Below are positions 35,942 through 46,048 of a stretch of DNA of 64,000 nt, in pieces. The stretch's first letter is position 1. Each line of letters begins with the position of its first letter. Position numbers and translations under genes: made by a program. This stretch comes from CADEFX01 sp963840425. GTDB taxonomy: Bacteria; Pseudomonadota; Alphaproteobacteria; Rhizobiales; Hyphomicrobiaceae. Location of the stretch: positions 206,901 to 270,900 of the forward strand of contig CAWIYZ010000001.1 in assembly GCA_963840425.1 (NCBI GenBank), read 5' to 3'. A model generated the notes under the pieces. The model did not search any database, was not told where the DNA came from, and saw only the letters and a program-made list of their open reading frames with translations.

Positions 35942-36667
35942 TCAGACACTTTCCTCAATCCGCCGGCTGCTGCCGAGCTGCGGCCTCGTGCGGTCGACGC
36001 CCTTGCCGCGGCGCTGGCCGATGCGCAGCTCCAGGCGGCGCGTGAACATGGTCAGGGCTGAGCAGATCACCATATAGGTAAGCAGCACGAAGCCATAAAT
36101 GAGATAGGCCGGGTTATCGCCGGTGCGCATCGTCTCACGCTCGACTATGATTTGACCGGCGCGGAAGAATTCGGTCAGGCCCACCATCGAGGCCAGCGCC
36201 GTTGCCTGCACCAGAGTCGTGAACAGCCCGGTGAACGGCGGCAGGATCGGCAGCAGCGCTTGCGGCGCCTGGATATAGCAGAAGATCTGCCAGGGCTTGA
36301 GCCCGAGCGCCATGGCGCTGGTGATCTGATGCTTGGGCACGGAGTTGAGTCCGCCGCGCACGATCTCGGCGCCGTTAGCGCTGCCCCACAGTGTGAAGCT
36401 GATTATCGCGGCCTGAAATGGCCCGAGCGAGATACCCAGGAGCGGGCCGGCGAAGAAGACGAACAGGACATTTACAACCAGCGGCACGCCGCGGAAGAAC
36501 TCGACGTAGGCGAGCACGAGCCAGCGTACGAGGCGCCAGCGCACGATGCTCGCTATCCCCATCAGGACCGAGAGGATGGCGCTCAATGCCAGCGTCGCGA
36601 TGGCGAGCTGGAACGTGCGCTCGAGGCCCATCAGAAACAACGGCATGTTCTTGGCGATCAGGTCCAT
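35942..36667 (-). CDS. Polar amino acid ABC transporter permease
   Basis: 241 residues of the HisM/GltK type: MDLIAKNMPLFLMGLERTFQ at the start, about five membrane helices, and the EAA-like cytoplasmic loop SVPKHQITSAMALGLKPWQIF that contacts the ATPase. FFRGVPLVVNVLFVF is a family hallmark. Its start lies six bases after the stop of the first permease. With that partner it forms the channel for the solute delivered by the binding protein at 37444. Confidence 0.92.
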   Translation of the reverse strand: MDLIAKNMPLFLMGLERTFQLAIATLALSAILSVLMGIASIVRWRLVRWLVLAYVEFFRGVPLVVNVLFVFFAGPLLGISLGPFQAAIISFTLWGSANGAEIVRGGLNSVPKHQITSAMALGLKPWQIFCYIQAPQALLPILPPFTGLFTTLVQATALASMVGLTEFFRAGQIIVERETMRTGDNPAYLIYGFVLLTYMVICSALTMFTRRLELRIGQRRGKGVDRTRPQLGSSRRIEESV

Positions 36668-36673
36668 GACACC

Positions 36674-37387
36674 TCATCTCCCGTCGCGGAACGGCTTGTG
36701 CAACTGGGCCTCCACGCGTCGCACCACGAACGAGAGGCCCCACACCAGCATTAGATAGAGCACGCATATCGCGGCGAAGTTCTCGAGCGTGCGAAAGTCC
36801 ATGGCGCTGCGCTCCATGGCCACGTAGGTGAGCTCGGCAAGCCCAATCACCTGCATGTACGAGGAGTTCTTCAGCACCGAGATCGAGGTGTTCAGCATCG
36901 CCGGAATGCTGATCCGCAAGCCGAGTGGCAGCGCCACGGCCCACAGGTACTGCAGCCGCTTCAAGCCGAGCGCTCGGGCCGCGTCGTTCAGCCCCTTGTT
37001 GATGGCGATGAAGCCTCCGCGCACGTTCTCGGTGTTGTAGGCGCCGCCCCACAACACCAGGCACAGAACTGCGGACCAGTAGAGAGAAAGGCCGAGGCCG
37101 AGCGATGGCAGCCCGTAGAAGATGAAGAACAGCTGGGTGAGGATCGGCGTGGTGCGGATTACGTGCACGTAGGCACGTACAACGTGCGACAGCACGGGCA
37201 CGTTGAAGATGCGGATCGAAGCGCAGATGATGCCGACGCAGATGGCGCCGGCAATGCTGAGCACGCTGACCTGCAAGGTCATCAGCAATCCTTGCAGCAA
37301 GGCCGGCAGGCTCGCCTCGATGTAGGAGAAGCTGAACTTGTAGCTCAAGGCGACTAAAATCCATCGGCGGCGCGGTGGGGTTCGCAA
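36674..37387 (-). CDS. Polar amino acid ABC transporter permease
   Basis: 237 residues, about five membrane helices, with VIRTTPILTQLFFIFYGLP and an EAA loop GLNDAARALGLKRLQYLWA. The first ATG (37387) gives the unusual start MRTPPRRRWILVALSYKF. A downstream start near the VALSYKF segment would match the family better. It lies between the binding-protein gene and the second permease. Confidence 0.9.
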   Translation of the reverse strand: MRTPPRRRWILVALSYKFSFSYIEASLPALLQGLLMTLQVSVLSIAGAICVGIICASIRIFNVPVLSHVVRAYVHVIRTTPILTQLFFIFYGLPSLGLGLSLYWSAVLCLVLWGGAYNTENVRGGFIAINKGLNDAARALGLKRLQYLWAVALPLGLRISIPAMLNTSISVLKNSSYMQVIGLAELTYVAMERSAMDFRTLENFAAICVLYLMLVWGLSFVVRRVEAQLHKPFRDGR

Positions 37388-37443
37388 TCAGGAACGCGAT
37401 GGTGCGCTCGCACGTGGCCCCGCTGCCCGTCCTGTCAGGCGCG

Positions 37444-38307
37444 CTATTCTCGGACCGCGTTGGCCGGGGCCTTATCGGGATCGTACGCGGTCAGGTGATA
37501 CTGCCTGAGCTCGGGCTCCACGTACTTCTCCACGAGAGCAGCCGTGATGCCATCCTTGTGCATCTTGGCGAGGGCGGCGTTGACGTAGGCGAGCCAGACC
37601 GTGTCGCCCTTGCGCACCGCCGCGCCGCGGAAACCGATCATGTACGGGTCGCCGACCAAACGGACCTTTGGGTTCTTAGACGAAATGCCGTAGATCACGT
37701 TGAGATCGTGACCGTAGGCGTCGGCCCGGCCCTGCAGCAACGACTGCACCGCTTCGTTGACTGTGTCGAGTTTGATCATCTCGAGCCCGGGCATATTTTT
37801 CTCGAACCACGGGATCTGCCAAGCGCCTTTGATCACTATCAGCTTCTTCCCCTTGAGGTCGGCGAGCGATTTGATCGAGCTGTCTTTGGATACGAGAAGG
37901 TCGCTTCCGCCCCAAGCGTAAGCGTCCGATATGTCGACCACCTCGCGGCGCTCCTTGGTGATGCCCATGGTGGCGATCATCAGGTCGATCTTGCCACCGA
38001 CCAGCGACGGCACCCGGTTCGCCGTAGTGACGCACATGATATCGATCTTGTTCTCGTCGCCGAAGATCCACTTGGCAATCTGCCGCCCCATGTCGACCTC
38101 GATCCCCTTGGGCTGGCCTTTCTCGTCCAGAAAGCCATCCGGCGGGTAGTCGCACTTGCTGCCAAACAGCAGCTTGCCCTTTTCCTTGATCGCCATCGGC
38201 ACGGCAGGCATGTCTGCGGCGAGAGAGGCAGGCGGAATGACCCCGCCGGCAGCCATCAGTGCAACAGCGGCAAGCGCCCGCCTCACACTTTTGGTTCGCA
38301 CAATCAT
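37444..38307 (-). CDS. Amino-acid-type ABC transporter substrate-binding protein
   Basis: 287 residues from 38307, preceded by GGGAGGAGAGG. A signal peptide (MIVRTKSVRRALAAVALMAA through SLAAD) is followed by a family 3 binding fold: KGKLLFGSKCDYPPDGFLD, GIEVDMGRQIAKWIFG, DLMIATMGITKERREVVDIS and DAYGHDLNVIYG. Family 3 proteins bind amino acids or amino-acid-like opines and aminopolycarboxylates. It is the first gene of the operon that includes two permeases, a lyase and an ATPase. The frame is open upstream to 38478 but no signal would result. Confidence 0.92.
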   Translation of the reverse strand: MIVRTKSVRRALAAVALMAAGGVIPPASLAADMPAVPMAIKEKGKLLFGSKCDYPPDGFLDEKGQPKGIEVDMGRQIAKWIFGDENKIDIMCVTTANRVPSLVGGKIDLMIATMGITKERREVVDISDAYAWGGSDLLVSKDSSIKSLADLKGKKLIVIKGAWQIPWFEKNMPGLEMIKLDTVNEAVQSLLQGRADAYGHDLNVIYGISSKNPKVRLVGDPYMIGFRGAAVRKGDTVWLAYVNAALAKMHKDGITAALVEKYVEPELRQYHLTAYDPDKAPANAVRE

Positions 38308-38868
38308 TCCTCTCCTCCCGTGATTTCGTGAGCTGAACTTAGTGAGCCGATTGGTGTAGCTCAGGGTGGTCCGCGACCGCAGTGTCCACAGTATTGGGAT
38401 CTCGATTGCGGCGCGGTGTGATGAACTGCTCATTCGGGCATTCACAAGGGGCAAAGACACTAGATCGACGGCCGACACTTTACACTCGGCGGAATTAGAT
38501 CACCCCGGAAGGGTACTGACCAGCCCCCTTCCCCCGCGCTGACCACAAGAAGTGTAACGGGTTCAGGATATTATTTGATGAGGAGCGAGCAGTTGAGATA
38601 GCGCAGGGGTCTGGTGAACCCTGTCCTCTGTGACACCGCCTTAGCAAGGGGCGCGGAGGCAACCGGGCCCCTGGGTACTCCAGTGGTGCGCTTCGAGCGT
38701 GCGCTTGGGTATCCCGAAGCTACCAGTCTCGCCAGACATCAGAGCGGGGACGGCGGCGGCCCAATCGGATTATCGTGAGCTGGGAGGATCCGCAGACGAT
38801 CCCCTCCACTTGGCATTGATGCGCCGATTGGCGAACAGTCTGCGCGGTTTGCAAAAGAGAACTGCAAA
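38308..38868. other. Intergenic region between divergent catabolic units
   Basis: Holds the promoters of the amino-acid ABC operon (minus) and of the first M81 peptidase (plus). No clear palindrome or riboswitch fold is evident by eye. Confidence 0.4.
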
Positions 38869-40380
38869 ATGGGGGCAAAAACCTTGCGCATCGCTGTCGC
38901 CGGCTTTTCACACGAGACGAACACGTTCGCACCGGTGAAAGCCGACTACGAAGCCTTTGTCGTCGCCAAAAGTTTCCCGCCGCTTGTCCGAGGCGCTGAG
39001 ATGCTTCGCCACATCAAGGGGAAGAATCTCCCAGCAGCAGGAATTATTGGCGTTCTCGAGGAGGCGGGCGCAGAGATCGTGCCACTGCTCTGGTGCACAG
39101 CGACACCGTCTGCGCACGTCACGCATGACGCCTACGAGCGCATCACGGACGAGATGTTGGCGATGACCGCGGCGGCCGGCCCGCTCGACGGTATTTGCCT
39201 CGAGCTGCATGGCGCCATGGTTGCCGAGCACGTGGACGACGGCGAAGGGGAGCTGCTGGCACGCCTCAGAAAACAATTCGGCAACGACATGCCGATTGCC
39301 GTGGCGCTCGATCTACACGCCAATGTCACTGCAGAGATGGTGGCGCATGCCGATTACATCGACCTCTATCGTCGCTATCCGCATATCGATATGGCCGAGA
39401 CTGGCGCGCGGACAGCCACCGGCCTGCTCGGCATGCTCTCGACGGGCAAGCGCCCCGCCAAGGCCTTCCGACAGCTCGAGTTCCTCATTCCGGTTAACAG
39501 CGGCTGCACGGATTTCGGTCCTTCAGCTGAGGTCTACTTCGACGTGATGCCAGCGATCATGCGTGAGATGCCCGGGTTGTTCGGGCTCTCCTTCGCTTGC
39601 GGCTTTCCCCAGGCCGATATTGCCGATGTCGGGCCGAGCGTGATTGCGTATGCCGACAGTCAAACCATCGCTGACATGGCAGCCGACCGCTTGGCCATGG
39701 AGGCGGGCAGCCGTGAGGCCAGATATCTGCCGGAGTTCTATCCGGCGGACGAGGCCGTGCGCCGCGCGCTATCAGTGGCGAAGGGAGCAAGCAAGCCCGT
39801 CATCATCGCCGACACGCAAGACAACCCGGGCGGGGGCGGGCCCGGCGATACGACTGGCGTTCTGCGTGCCTTGATCGCTGCCGGAGCTAAGGGCGCCGCT
39901 ATCGGCGCCATTATCGATCCGGAGACTGCGGACGCGGCTCACGCTATTGGCGTGGGCAACCGTGCTGTGTTCCGGATTGGCGGCAAGCGTTACCCGGGCG
40001 ATAACCCGGTCCGCGCGCGCGGCAAGGTGCTAAGCGCCCGCTCCGACGGTTGGACGGCGCTCGGCGCGATGAAAGGCGGGATGCCGATCAATCTGGGCCG
40101 TACGGCGCTGATTGAGACCCAGACCGAGGGTGTTCTGGTCGTTGTGGCCTCACGCGTCGCGCAGACCATGGACAGCTCCATCTTCAGACACCTGGGACTG
40201 GTCCCCGAGAAGCTGCCGATCATCGTGGTCAAGAGCTCCGTGCATTTCCGCGCTGACTTCCAGCCGTTGGCCGAGGCGATCCTGGTCGCAAAGGCGCCCG
40301 GGCCGGTAACGATCGACCTGACCGAGCTGCACTATCGGAAGGCTCGCCCCGGCCTTCGGTTGATGCCACGTGGAGGATGA
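38869..40380 (+). CDS. M81 family metallopeptidase (MlrC-like), copy 1
   Basis: 503 residues. M81 proteins, named after microcystinase MlrC, are zinc hydrolases of amide bonds in small, often modified peptides. The four likely zinc ligands are E16 in SHETNTF, D148 and H150 in ALDLHANV, and H172 in YPHIDM. Another family hallmark is DTQDNPGGGGPGDTTG, followed by VVVASRVAQTMDSSIFR. There is no signal peptide, so it acts in the cytoplasm after import. It stands divergent from the amino-acid ABC operon and is followed by two more M81 genes. Confidence 0.9.
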   Translation: MGAKTLRIAVAGFSHETNTFAPVKADYEAFVVAKSFPPLVRGAEMLRHIKGKNLPAAGIIGVLEEAGAEIVPLLWCTATPSAHVTHDAYERITDEMLAMTAAAGPLDGICLELHGAMVAEHVDDGEGELLARLRKQFGNDMPIAVALDLHANVTAEMVAHADYIDLYRRYPHIDMAETGARTATGLLGMLSTGKRPAKAFRQLEFLIPVNSGCTDFGPSAEVYFDVMPAIMREMPGLFGLSFACGFPQADIADVGPSVIAYADSQTIADMAADRLAMEAGSREARYLPEFYPADEAVRRALSVAKGASKPVIIADTQDNPGGGGPGDTTGVLRALIAAGAKGAAIGAIIDPETADAAHAIGVGNRAVFRIGGKRYPGDNPVRARGKVLSARSDGWTALGAMKGGMPINLGRTALIETQTEGVLVVVASRVAQTMDSSIFRHLGLVPEKLPIIVVKSSVHFRADFQPLAEAILVAKAPGPVTIDLTELHYRKARPGLRLMPRGG

Positions 40381-40417
40381 TGGGCCTGGCCGCGCCTGAG
40401 AGCAGCGACGCTGGTCT

Positions 40418-40717
40418 ATGAAGGGCTGTCCCTCAGCGACGGATGCAGTGCTGCTCGTACCCGACACTCGCGGACGTGGACGCAAACGGCAACGAGCCGC
40501 GTTGGCGCTGGTTGGGATACCAGCCGTGCAACGAACAGTGATTGCGGCGGCTAAAAAGGAGACCAAAGCCGCCGCACATAAAGTCTACGCCTCTCGCGGC
40601 AAGCCTCAAATCACCGATGATTACCGTTTGTGGCTGGCCGTTGATCTCTTCACGGACTTGCGCCGCGGTCGCACCATCTCCTCGTACGTCTTGGCAGCGT
40701 CTCAAGCATCTTCTTGA
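40418..40717 (+). CDS. Possible small hypothetical protein (99 aa)
   Basis: Basic protein with RGRGRKRQRAALALVGIPAV and HKVYASRGKPQITDDYRLWLA. The frame may be real because the second half is balanced in composition, but there is no known family. The rest of the 40381-40938 interval shows nothing else. Confidence 0.25.
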   Translation: MKGCPSATDAVLLVPDTRGRGRKRQRAALALVGIPAVQRTVIAAAKKETKAAAHKVYASRGKPQITDDYRLWLAVDLFTDLRRGRTISSYVLAASQASS

Positions 40718-40938
40718 GCGCCTTGTGCCATGGCGGCTGCCACGGCGTCGCTAACCACCGCACCGGAGAGGCGGGTCAGCGTACCGGCCGCATTGATGAT
40801 CCTGCTGGCCATCAGATCGACTGGAATTTCGTTCACAACGCAGGTGACCTCTTCTATGGAATTGCATGTTGGCGGCACACCGCACCCATCAAACGACGTG
40901 CGGACCTTGCGCGCTAAAGTTGGTTTGTGGCGCTTCTG

Positions 40939-42477
40939 CTACCAATCGGGTGGACTCCACGCCGTGTCTGCATCAAGCGGGTAAACCGGCCGTGGCAGCC
41001 CGCGCCACTGGCGTCGCTCGAGCGCCGGCGAGGTAAGCCCTTCGGTATCGACCTCGATCACCCGATCGGGCGAGAACCACGGGAGGAAGCCTGCACGGAA
41101 ATGCCCGCGCGACTTGACGACCACGGTTGCCGCCTTGGCAATATCGAGGCCAAACATCTCGAAAAACATCGGATCAGCGGTCTGGATGCGCTTGGAGATG
41201 ACGATCACAGTTATGCCCCCCACGCCATCGATGCAGAGCGCAGCGGCGAGCCCGAGCAACAGCGTTCGGCCCTGCGCGTACCCGAGCCGGCCGACGATGG
41301 TGCCGTGGTGCAATCCCACGACCTCCACGTCGGCGGCAAACGGCTGATCGCACGGTAAGCCTGGATGCTGATTGAATTCGGCGCGAAACCGTGCGCCGAC
41401 CCCCTGCCTGTGCGCCTCGGCCGCAAGCGGCGGATCGAAGAAGCTGCCATAGAGCACATTGTGCACCTTGGACCTGACAAGCGCCGCCAGCAATTCGGTG
41501 CAACGTCCGGTGCCGCCGCCGCCGGGATTGTCCGCGCATTCGGCCACGATCATCGGCCGCCGGTTCGATGTGCGCGCCATCTCGACCACGTTGGCTAGCG
41601 GCGTCAGCACCTTTGCAAAGCGCCCCTTGCTCGCCCAACAGCGCTCAGCGAGCTCTCGGGCAAGCATGCGTGCGCGAGCTTGGTCGCGACGGGCGGTGAC
41701 GACAATGGCAATGCCGTTCTTGGCGCTGTCTGCGAACACGAAGCCACCGAAGATCGACACATTGAGAATATCGCCGGCCAACTCGGCGCGGCGACGGGTG
41801 CCATAGTCGATGAGATCGCCGTAGGGGCCGTCCGCTGTAAGCAAAGCGATCGGCGCCGGCGTGATCGGCAAGCGGATGAATGCCGATTTCGGATCGGCAT
41901 GGCCGGCAAGGATGAGACGCAGCGCGAGGGCTGCCTCCTCGCCCCTCTCGGTCATGTCCACGTGCGGGTTTGTCCGGTACCCCACGATGAGATCGCAATT
42001 GGCCACCATGCGCTCGGATATGTTGCCGTGCAGATCAAGCGTGACGACAATTCTGGTGCCAGGCCCGACAAGCTCCCGCACCAATTCGATGATGCTGCCG
42101 TCAGGATCATCGTCGTTGGTCGCGACCATGGCGCCATGATTGGCGACATAAACCGCATCGAGCGGCCCCGCCTTCGCCAGACCCTCGCGAATTGTCTCCA
42201 AGAAGCGCCCCATCAACCTGCTATCGACAGGCCCGTGCGGGTGACAGCCCGCAAGCAGAACCGGCACAGGAGCCCAAGGGCCGGTGGCATCCATCGTCTT
42301 AACGAAGGCGGCCGCCTCGCCCATGATCAACGGATTTGCCGCGCGCGCGGCCTCGAGGATGGCTGTGTCCACAAGATGGTAGTAGTTGGTGAAATCATTC
42401 TCCTCGGCAACGGGCGCTTGCCGATTACTCTCAAGCCAGACCCCGAGGATGGCTACGCGTGGACCTTGCATGCGCAC
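40939..42477 (-). CDS. M81 family metallopeptidase (MlrC-like), copy 2
   Basis: 512 residues, start MRMQGPRVAILGVWLESNRQ. The zinc ligands E16, D148 and H150 (TLDLHGNI) and H172 (NPHVDM) are all present, at the same residue numbers as in copy 1. The usual HETN at the start is LESN, so the residue before the ligand Glu differs. DNPGGGGTGRCTELL and LLGLAAALCIDGVGGITVIV follow. It is divergent from copy 3 and convergent with copy 1. The sequence divergence between copies suggests different substrates or sequential steps. Confidence 0.88.
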   Translation of the reverse strand: MRMQGPRVAILGVWLESNRQAPVAEENDFTNYYHLVDTAILEAARAANPLIMGEAAAFVKTMDATGPWAPVPVLLAGCHPHGPVDSRLMGRFLETIREGLAKAGPLDAVYVANHGAMVATNDDDPDGSIIELVRELVGPGTRIVVTLDLHGNISERMVANCDLIVGYRTNPHVDMTERGEEAALALRLILAGHADPKSAFIRLPITPAPIALLTADGPYGDLIDYGTRRRAELAGDILNVSIFGGFVFADSAKNGIAIVVTARRDQARARMLARELAERCWASKGRFAKVLTPLANVVEMARTSNRRPMIVAECADNPGGGGTGRCTELLAALVRSKVHNVLYGSFFDPPLAAEAHRQGVGARFRAEFNQHPGLPCDQPFAADVEVVGLHHGTIVGRLGYAQGRTLLLGLAAALCIDGVGGITVIVISKRIQTADPMFFEMFGLDIAKAATVVVKSRGHFRAGFLPWFSPDRVIEVDTEGLTSPALERRQWRGLPRPVYPLDADTAWSPPDW

Positions 42478-42836
42478 TCCCGCCTGCGAATTGTTTGTCG
42501 ATGAATTTGCGTAACGCTCACCAGCCCATTACCGGACATTCCACATTTTCTTCCCGTTACGGCAGCAAGATCATAGCCGAAGCGATGAGGTGCAAAGATG
42601 CCGCCCACCCGATTGCAAACTTTCTGAACGACAACATGCCGAAGAATTCTAGCGTATTCCGTGGCACCTATCGCGCACGCGCCAAGCGTCCCCTTTTATT
42701 GCGAAGAATTCGGGCATAAACGCGCTATCATTGTCGTGGCGGCCCAAAGTCCTGGCTGGCGCCAAACTCGGAAAGCTGTAATTATTTAGGTCGCGGGCGA
42801 TCTGTAAAAGGATTTGCGCAATCCTGGGGAATGGTA
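42478..42836. promoter_or_regulatory. Divergent promoter region of M81 copies 2 and 3, with a direct repeat
   Basis: CGAAGAATTC occurs at 42640-42649 and again at 42702-42711, 62 bases apart (about six helical turns). These may be paired regulator sites; that is inference only. Confidence 0.3.
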
Positions 42837-44306
42837 ATGCGTTTGTTTGCCGCGACTTTGGCAACTGAGACCAATACCTTCTCGCCCTTGCCAACGAGCT
42901 TGGCCTCTTACCGCGAAACTGTGTTTTTCCGCCCGGGCGAGCATCCCGGGGATGCCCCTCGCATGTGCACGGCGCCGCTTTTTGTGGCGCGCCGGCGTGC
43001 CGCGGCCGAAGGCTTCACGTTGATCGAGGGAAGCTGCTTTGCAGCAAGTCCGGCGGGAACAACCAGTCGCCGGGATTACGAGTTCATGCGCGATGAGATC
43101 CTGGCGCAGATCAAAGCGGCAATGCCGCTCGACGGGGTGCTGCTCGGCCTCCACGGGGCGATGGTGGCGTACGGCTACGATGACGCAGAGGGCGACATCA
43201 TCGAGCGCACGCGCGCCATTGTCGGACCTGATTGTGTGATCGGCGTCGAGCTCGATCCGCATTGCCATCTGACGCTGAAGCGCGTGCAGATCGCCGACAT
43301 CATCATCACCTACAAGGAATTTCCTCACACCGATGTCGTCGACCGGGCCGAGGAGGTGCTCGACCTCGTGCTGCGAGCCATCCGGCACGAGATCAAGCCG
43401 GTCATGTCGCTTTATGATTGCCGTCAGATCTCCAGTTATCCCACCACGCTGCCATTGATGCGGGGGTTTGTCGATCGGATCAAGGGGATGGAGGGACACG
43501 ACGGCGTGCTGTCGATCTCGATTGCCCACTGCTTTCCGTATGGCGATGTGCCGGAGCTCTCGGGCCGCGTCCTTGTGGTCACTGACGGCGACAAAGCCAA
43601 GGCAAACGCGCTTGCCACCCAGTTAGGGGCAGAGTTTGTCAGCATGCGAGGCAAGACGCAGCCTGAGTATCTCGATGTCGGCAACGCCGTGCGTACCGCG
43701 ATGACCATGAACCAGGGGCCGATCGTTCTGGCCGAACCCCCCGACAACGCTGGTGGTGGAGCGCCGTCGGACAACACGACAATCCTGCGCGAGCTGCTTG
43801 ACCGGCAGGCCGCCAATGCCGCCATCGGCCCGATGTGGGATCCAATAGCGGTCAGGCTGTGCTTCGATGCCGGGCTCGGTGCGCGGTTTCCGCTGCGCTT
43901 CGGCGGTAAGACCGGGCCGCGCTCCGGCCTTCCTGTCGATGCTACGGTCGAGGTCATCGGGCTCGCCTCGGATGCCTGGCAGGATTTCGGTCCGACCCAG
44001 GTGCCGCTCGGCGATTGTGCCGCCGTGCGCGTCGGCGCGGTTGATGTCGTGCTCATCACCAAGCGGACGCAAGCACTCGGCCTGCAGCTCTTCACCAATC
44101 TCGGTATTGATCCGCTGGCCAAGAGCATTCTGGTCGTAAAGTCCACCAATCACTTCATGGCGGCTTTCGGCCCGATCGCCAAACGCGTGATCTACGTCGA
44201 CAGCGATGCGCCCTTGAGCCGGGACTATCGCCAGATCGAATATACCAAGGTCATCCGTCCGATCTGGCCGCTCGACGAGGAAACACAACCAGGGCTGATC
44301 TTCTAG
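42837..44306 (+). CDS. M81 family metallopeptidase (MlrC-like), copy 3
   Basis: 489 residues from 42837, where GGGG lies eight bases upstream; an ATG six bases earlier is too close to it. The zinc ligands are E11 in ATETNTFSP, D140 and H142 in ELDPHCHL, and H164 in FPHTDV. EPPDNAGGGAPSDNTT is the family's glycine-rich loop. It ends 24 bases before the peptide-binding protein gene and is probably the first gene of the peptide transporter operon. That links the enzyme to an imported oligopeptide-like substrate. Confidence 0.9.
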   Translation: MRLFAATLATETNTFSPLPTSLASYRETVFFRPGEHPGDAPRMCTAPLFVARRRAAAEGFTLIEGSCFAASPAGTTSRRDYEFMRDEILAQIKAAMPLDGVLLGLHGAMVAYGYDDAEGDIIERTRAIVGPDCVIGVELDPHCHLTLKRVQIADIIITYKEFPHTDVVDRAEEVLDLVLRAIRHEIKPVMSLYDCRQISSYPTTLPLMRGFVDRIKGMEGHDGVLSISIAHCFPYGDVPELSGRVLVVTDGDKAKANALATQLGAEFVSMRGKTQPEYLDVGNAVRTAMTMNQGPIVLAEPPDNAGGGAPSDNTTILRELLDRQAANAAIGPMWDPIAVRLCFDAGLGARFPLRFGGKTGPRSGLPVDATVEVIGLASDAWQDFGPTQVPLGDCAAVRVGAVDVVLITKRTQALGLQLFTNLGIDPLAKSILVVKSTNHFMAAFGPIAKRVIYVDSDAPLSRDYRQIEYTKVIRPIWPLDEETQPGLIF

Positions 44307-44330
44307 CGACTGAACAACCAGGAGGGATCA

Positions 44331-45931
44331 ATGCACGCTGCGGGCGCTGTATCGAGGTATTGGTTTGCAGCCTTGGCGCTATTGCTGGCAGCCACACCTT
44401 CGCTGGCGCAAGAGCCAAAAGTGCTGCGCGTTACCATGCATGCTGACGTGCGCACGCTCGATCCGTTCTGGACGACGCAGACGATCGCCGGCATCCACGG
44501 GATGATGGTCTACGACACGCTCTTCTCGAGTGATGCGGACCTCAAGCCCCAACCGCAGATGGTCGACAAATGGACCGTCAGCGAGGACCGCAAGGTCTAT
44601 GAGTTCAGCCTGCGCGATGGGCTCGAGCTTCCACGATGGTTCCCCGGTGACGAGCAAGGACGTGGTCGCCTCGATGAACCGCTGGGGCAAGCGCGATGGC
44701 GCCGGCAAGCAGCTTTTCGGCTACACGGAATCTCTGGTCGCCAAGGACGACAAGATTTTCGTGTGGACGCTCAAGGAGCCCTACGGGCTTGCTGATCGAC
44801 ACGCTCGCCAAGACCGGAACCAGCATTCCATTCGTCATGCGCGAGAAGGAGGCGATGGTCGATCCCTTCCAGCAGGTTCAGGATGTGGTGGGCTCCGGGC
44901 CGTTCGTCGTTCAAGCGCGACGAATGGGTTCCGGGCAGCAAGACCGTCTACGAGAAATTCAAGGGCTACGTGCCACGCAAGGAGCCGGCGTCCGGCCACG
45001 CCGGCGGCAAAGTCGTGAAGGTCGATCGCGTCGAGTTTATTTGGCTCTCCGATCCGCAGACGGCCCAGGCTGCGCTGGTCGCAGGCGAGATCGACTATCT
45101 GGAGAATCCGCAAGTCGGATTTCTTGCCGATCCTCGAATCAACACCCGGGCATCAAGCTCGACATCCATCCCGCCATGGGCACCATGGGAATTCTTCAGA
45201 TCAATCACCTGCATCCGCCTTTCAACAACGTAAAGGCGCGGCAGGCCATGTTCTACATCATCAACAACGCCGACTATCTGAACACCATCGCGGCCGACAA
45301 GAACCTGCAGAAGCTGTGCTTCTCCTATTTCGGTTGCGACGTGGAGATGGAGACGGATGCAGGCAGCCAGATCTACAAAGGCCCCAAGGACTACAAGAAG
45401 GCCGAAGCCTTGTTCAAGGAGGCTGGATACAACCGCGAACCGATCACCATCCTGCATGCGACGGACCATCAGTACATCAACCCCGCCAACCTGGTGATGA
45501 TCCAGCAGTTGCGCAAGGCCGGCTTTCTCAATCTCGATGTCCAGGCCATGGACTGGGGCACCGTTGTGTCCCGCCGCGCCAAGAAGGAACCGCCGGCCCA
45601 GGGTGGCTGGAATATCTTCATTACCGGCACCACGGTGCTGACCTCGTCGAACCCGATCACGCACACCTCGATCGGCATGGGATGCGACAAAGCCTGGTTC
45701 GGCTGGCCGTGCGATGCCAAGTTCGAGGAGTTACGCAAGGCGTGGGCCTTCGCTTCCGATTTGCCGACGCGCAAGAAGCTTGCCGTCGAGCTGTCGCAGC
45801 GCGCCTACGAGCAGGTGCCCTACATCTCGTTTGCGCAATGGCGCAATCCCGTTGCGTACCGATCTGACCGCCTGTCCGGAGTGCTGCCGGTGCCGTCGGT
45901 GCCACCGATGTGGAACATCGAGAAGAAGTGA
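44331..45931 (+). pseudogene. Family 5 (Dpp/Opp-type) ABC transporter substrate-binding protein, four frameshifts
   Basis: An ideal ribosome-binding site (AGGAGGG) and a signal peptide (MHAAGAVSRYWFAALALLLA through SLAQ) open the gene. The family 5 sequence then continues across frames: LRVTMHADVRTLDPFWTTQ; FHDGSPVTSKDVVASMNRWG after about 44638; LIDTLAKTGTSIPFVMRE after about 44785; a further change near 44905; and HPGIKLDIHPAMGTMG after about 45130. From there it is open to the stop (SGVLPVPSVPPMWNIEKK). Each break is a one-base change. If corrected, the protein is about 530 residues and intact in all conserved parts, so base-calling error is a serious alternative to gene death. Confidence 0.85.
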
Positions 45932-45952
45932 ACAAATCGAGCTGCGAAAGGC

Positions 45953-45981
45953 TGGCGCCCGATCGGAAGGATAGGGCGCCA
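45953..45981 (+). promoter_or_regulatory. Intercistronic stem-loop after the binding-protein gene
   Basis: TGGCGCCC (45953-45960) and GGGCGCCA (45974-45981) form an 8-bp stem without a U-run, in the 117-base gap before the permease. Such hairpins commonly protect the upstream message so that binding protein is made in excess. Confidence 0.45.
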
Positions 45982-46048
45982 ACGGCAGTTGCACATATCC
46001 GAGCGGGCTTGTCGCTTTGGTGCTTGGGTGGATTGAAGAGGAACGACG

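Noticed and set aside
37375..38331. Plus-strand frame of 318 codons
   Set aside because: Antisense to the amino-acid binding protein, whose motifs and signal peptide are clear.
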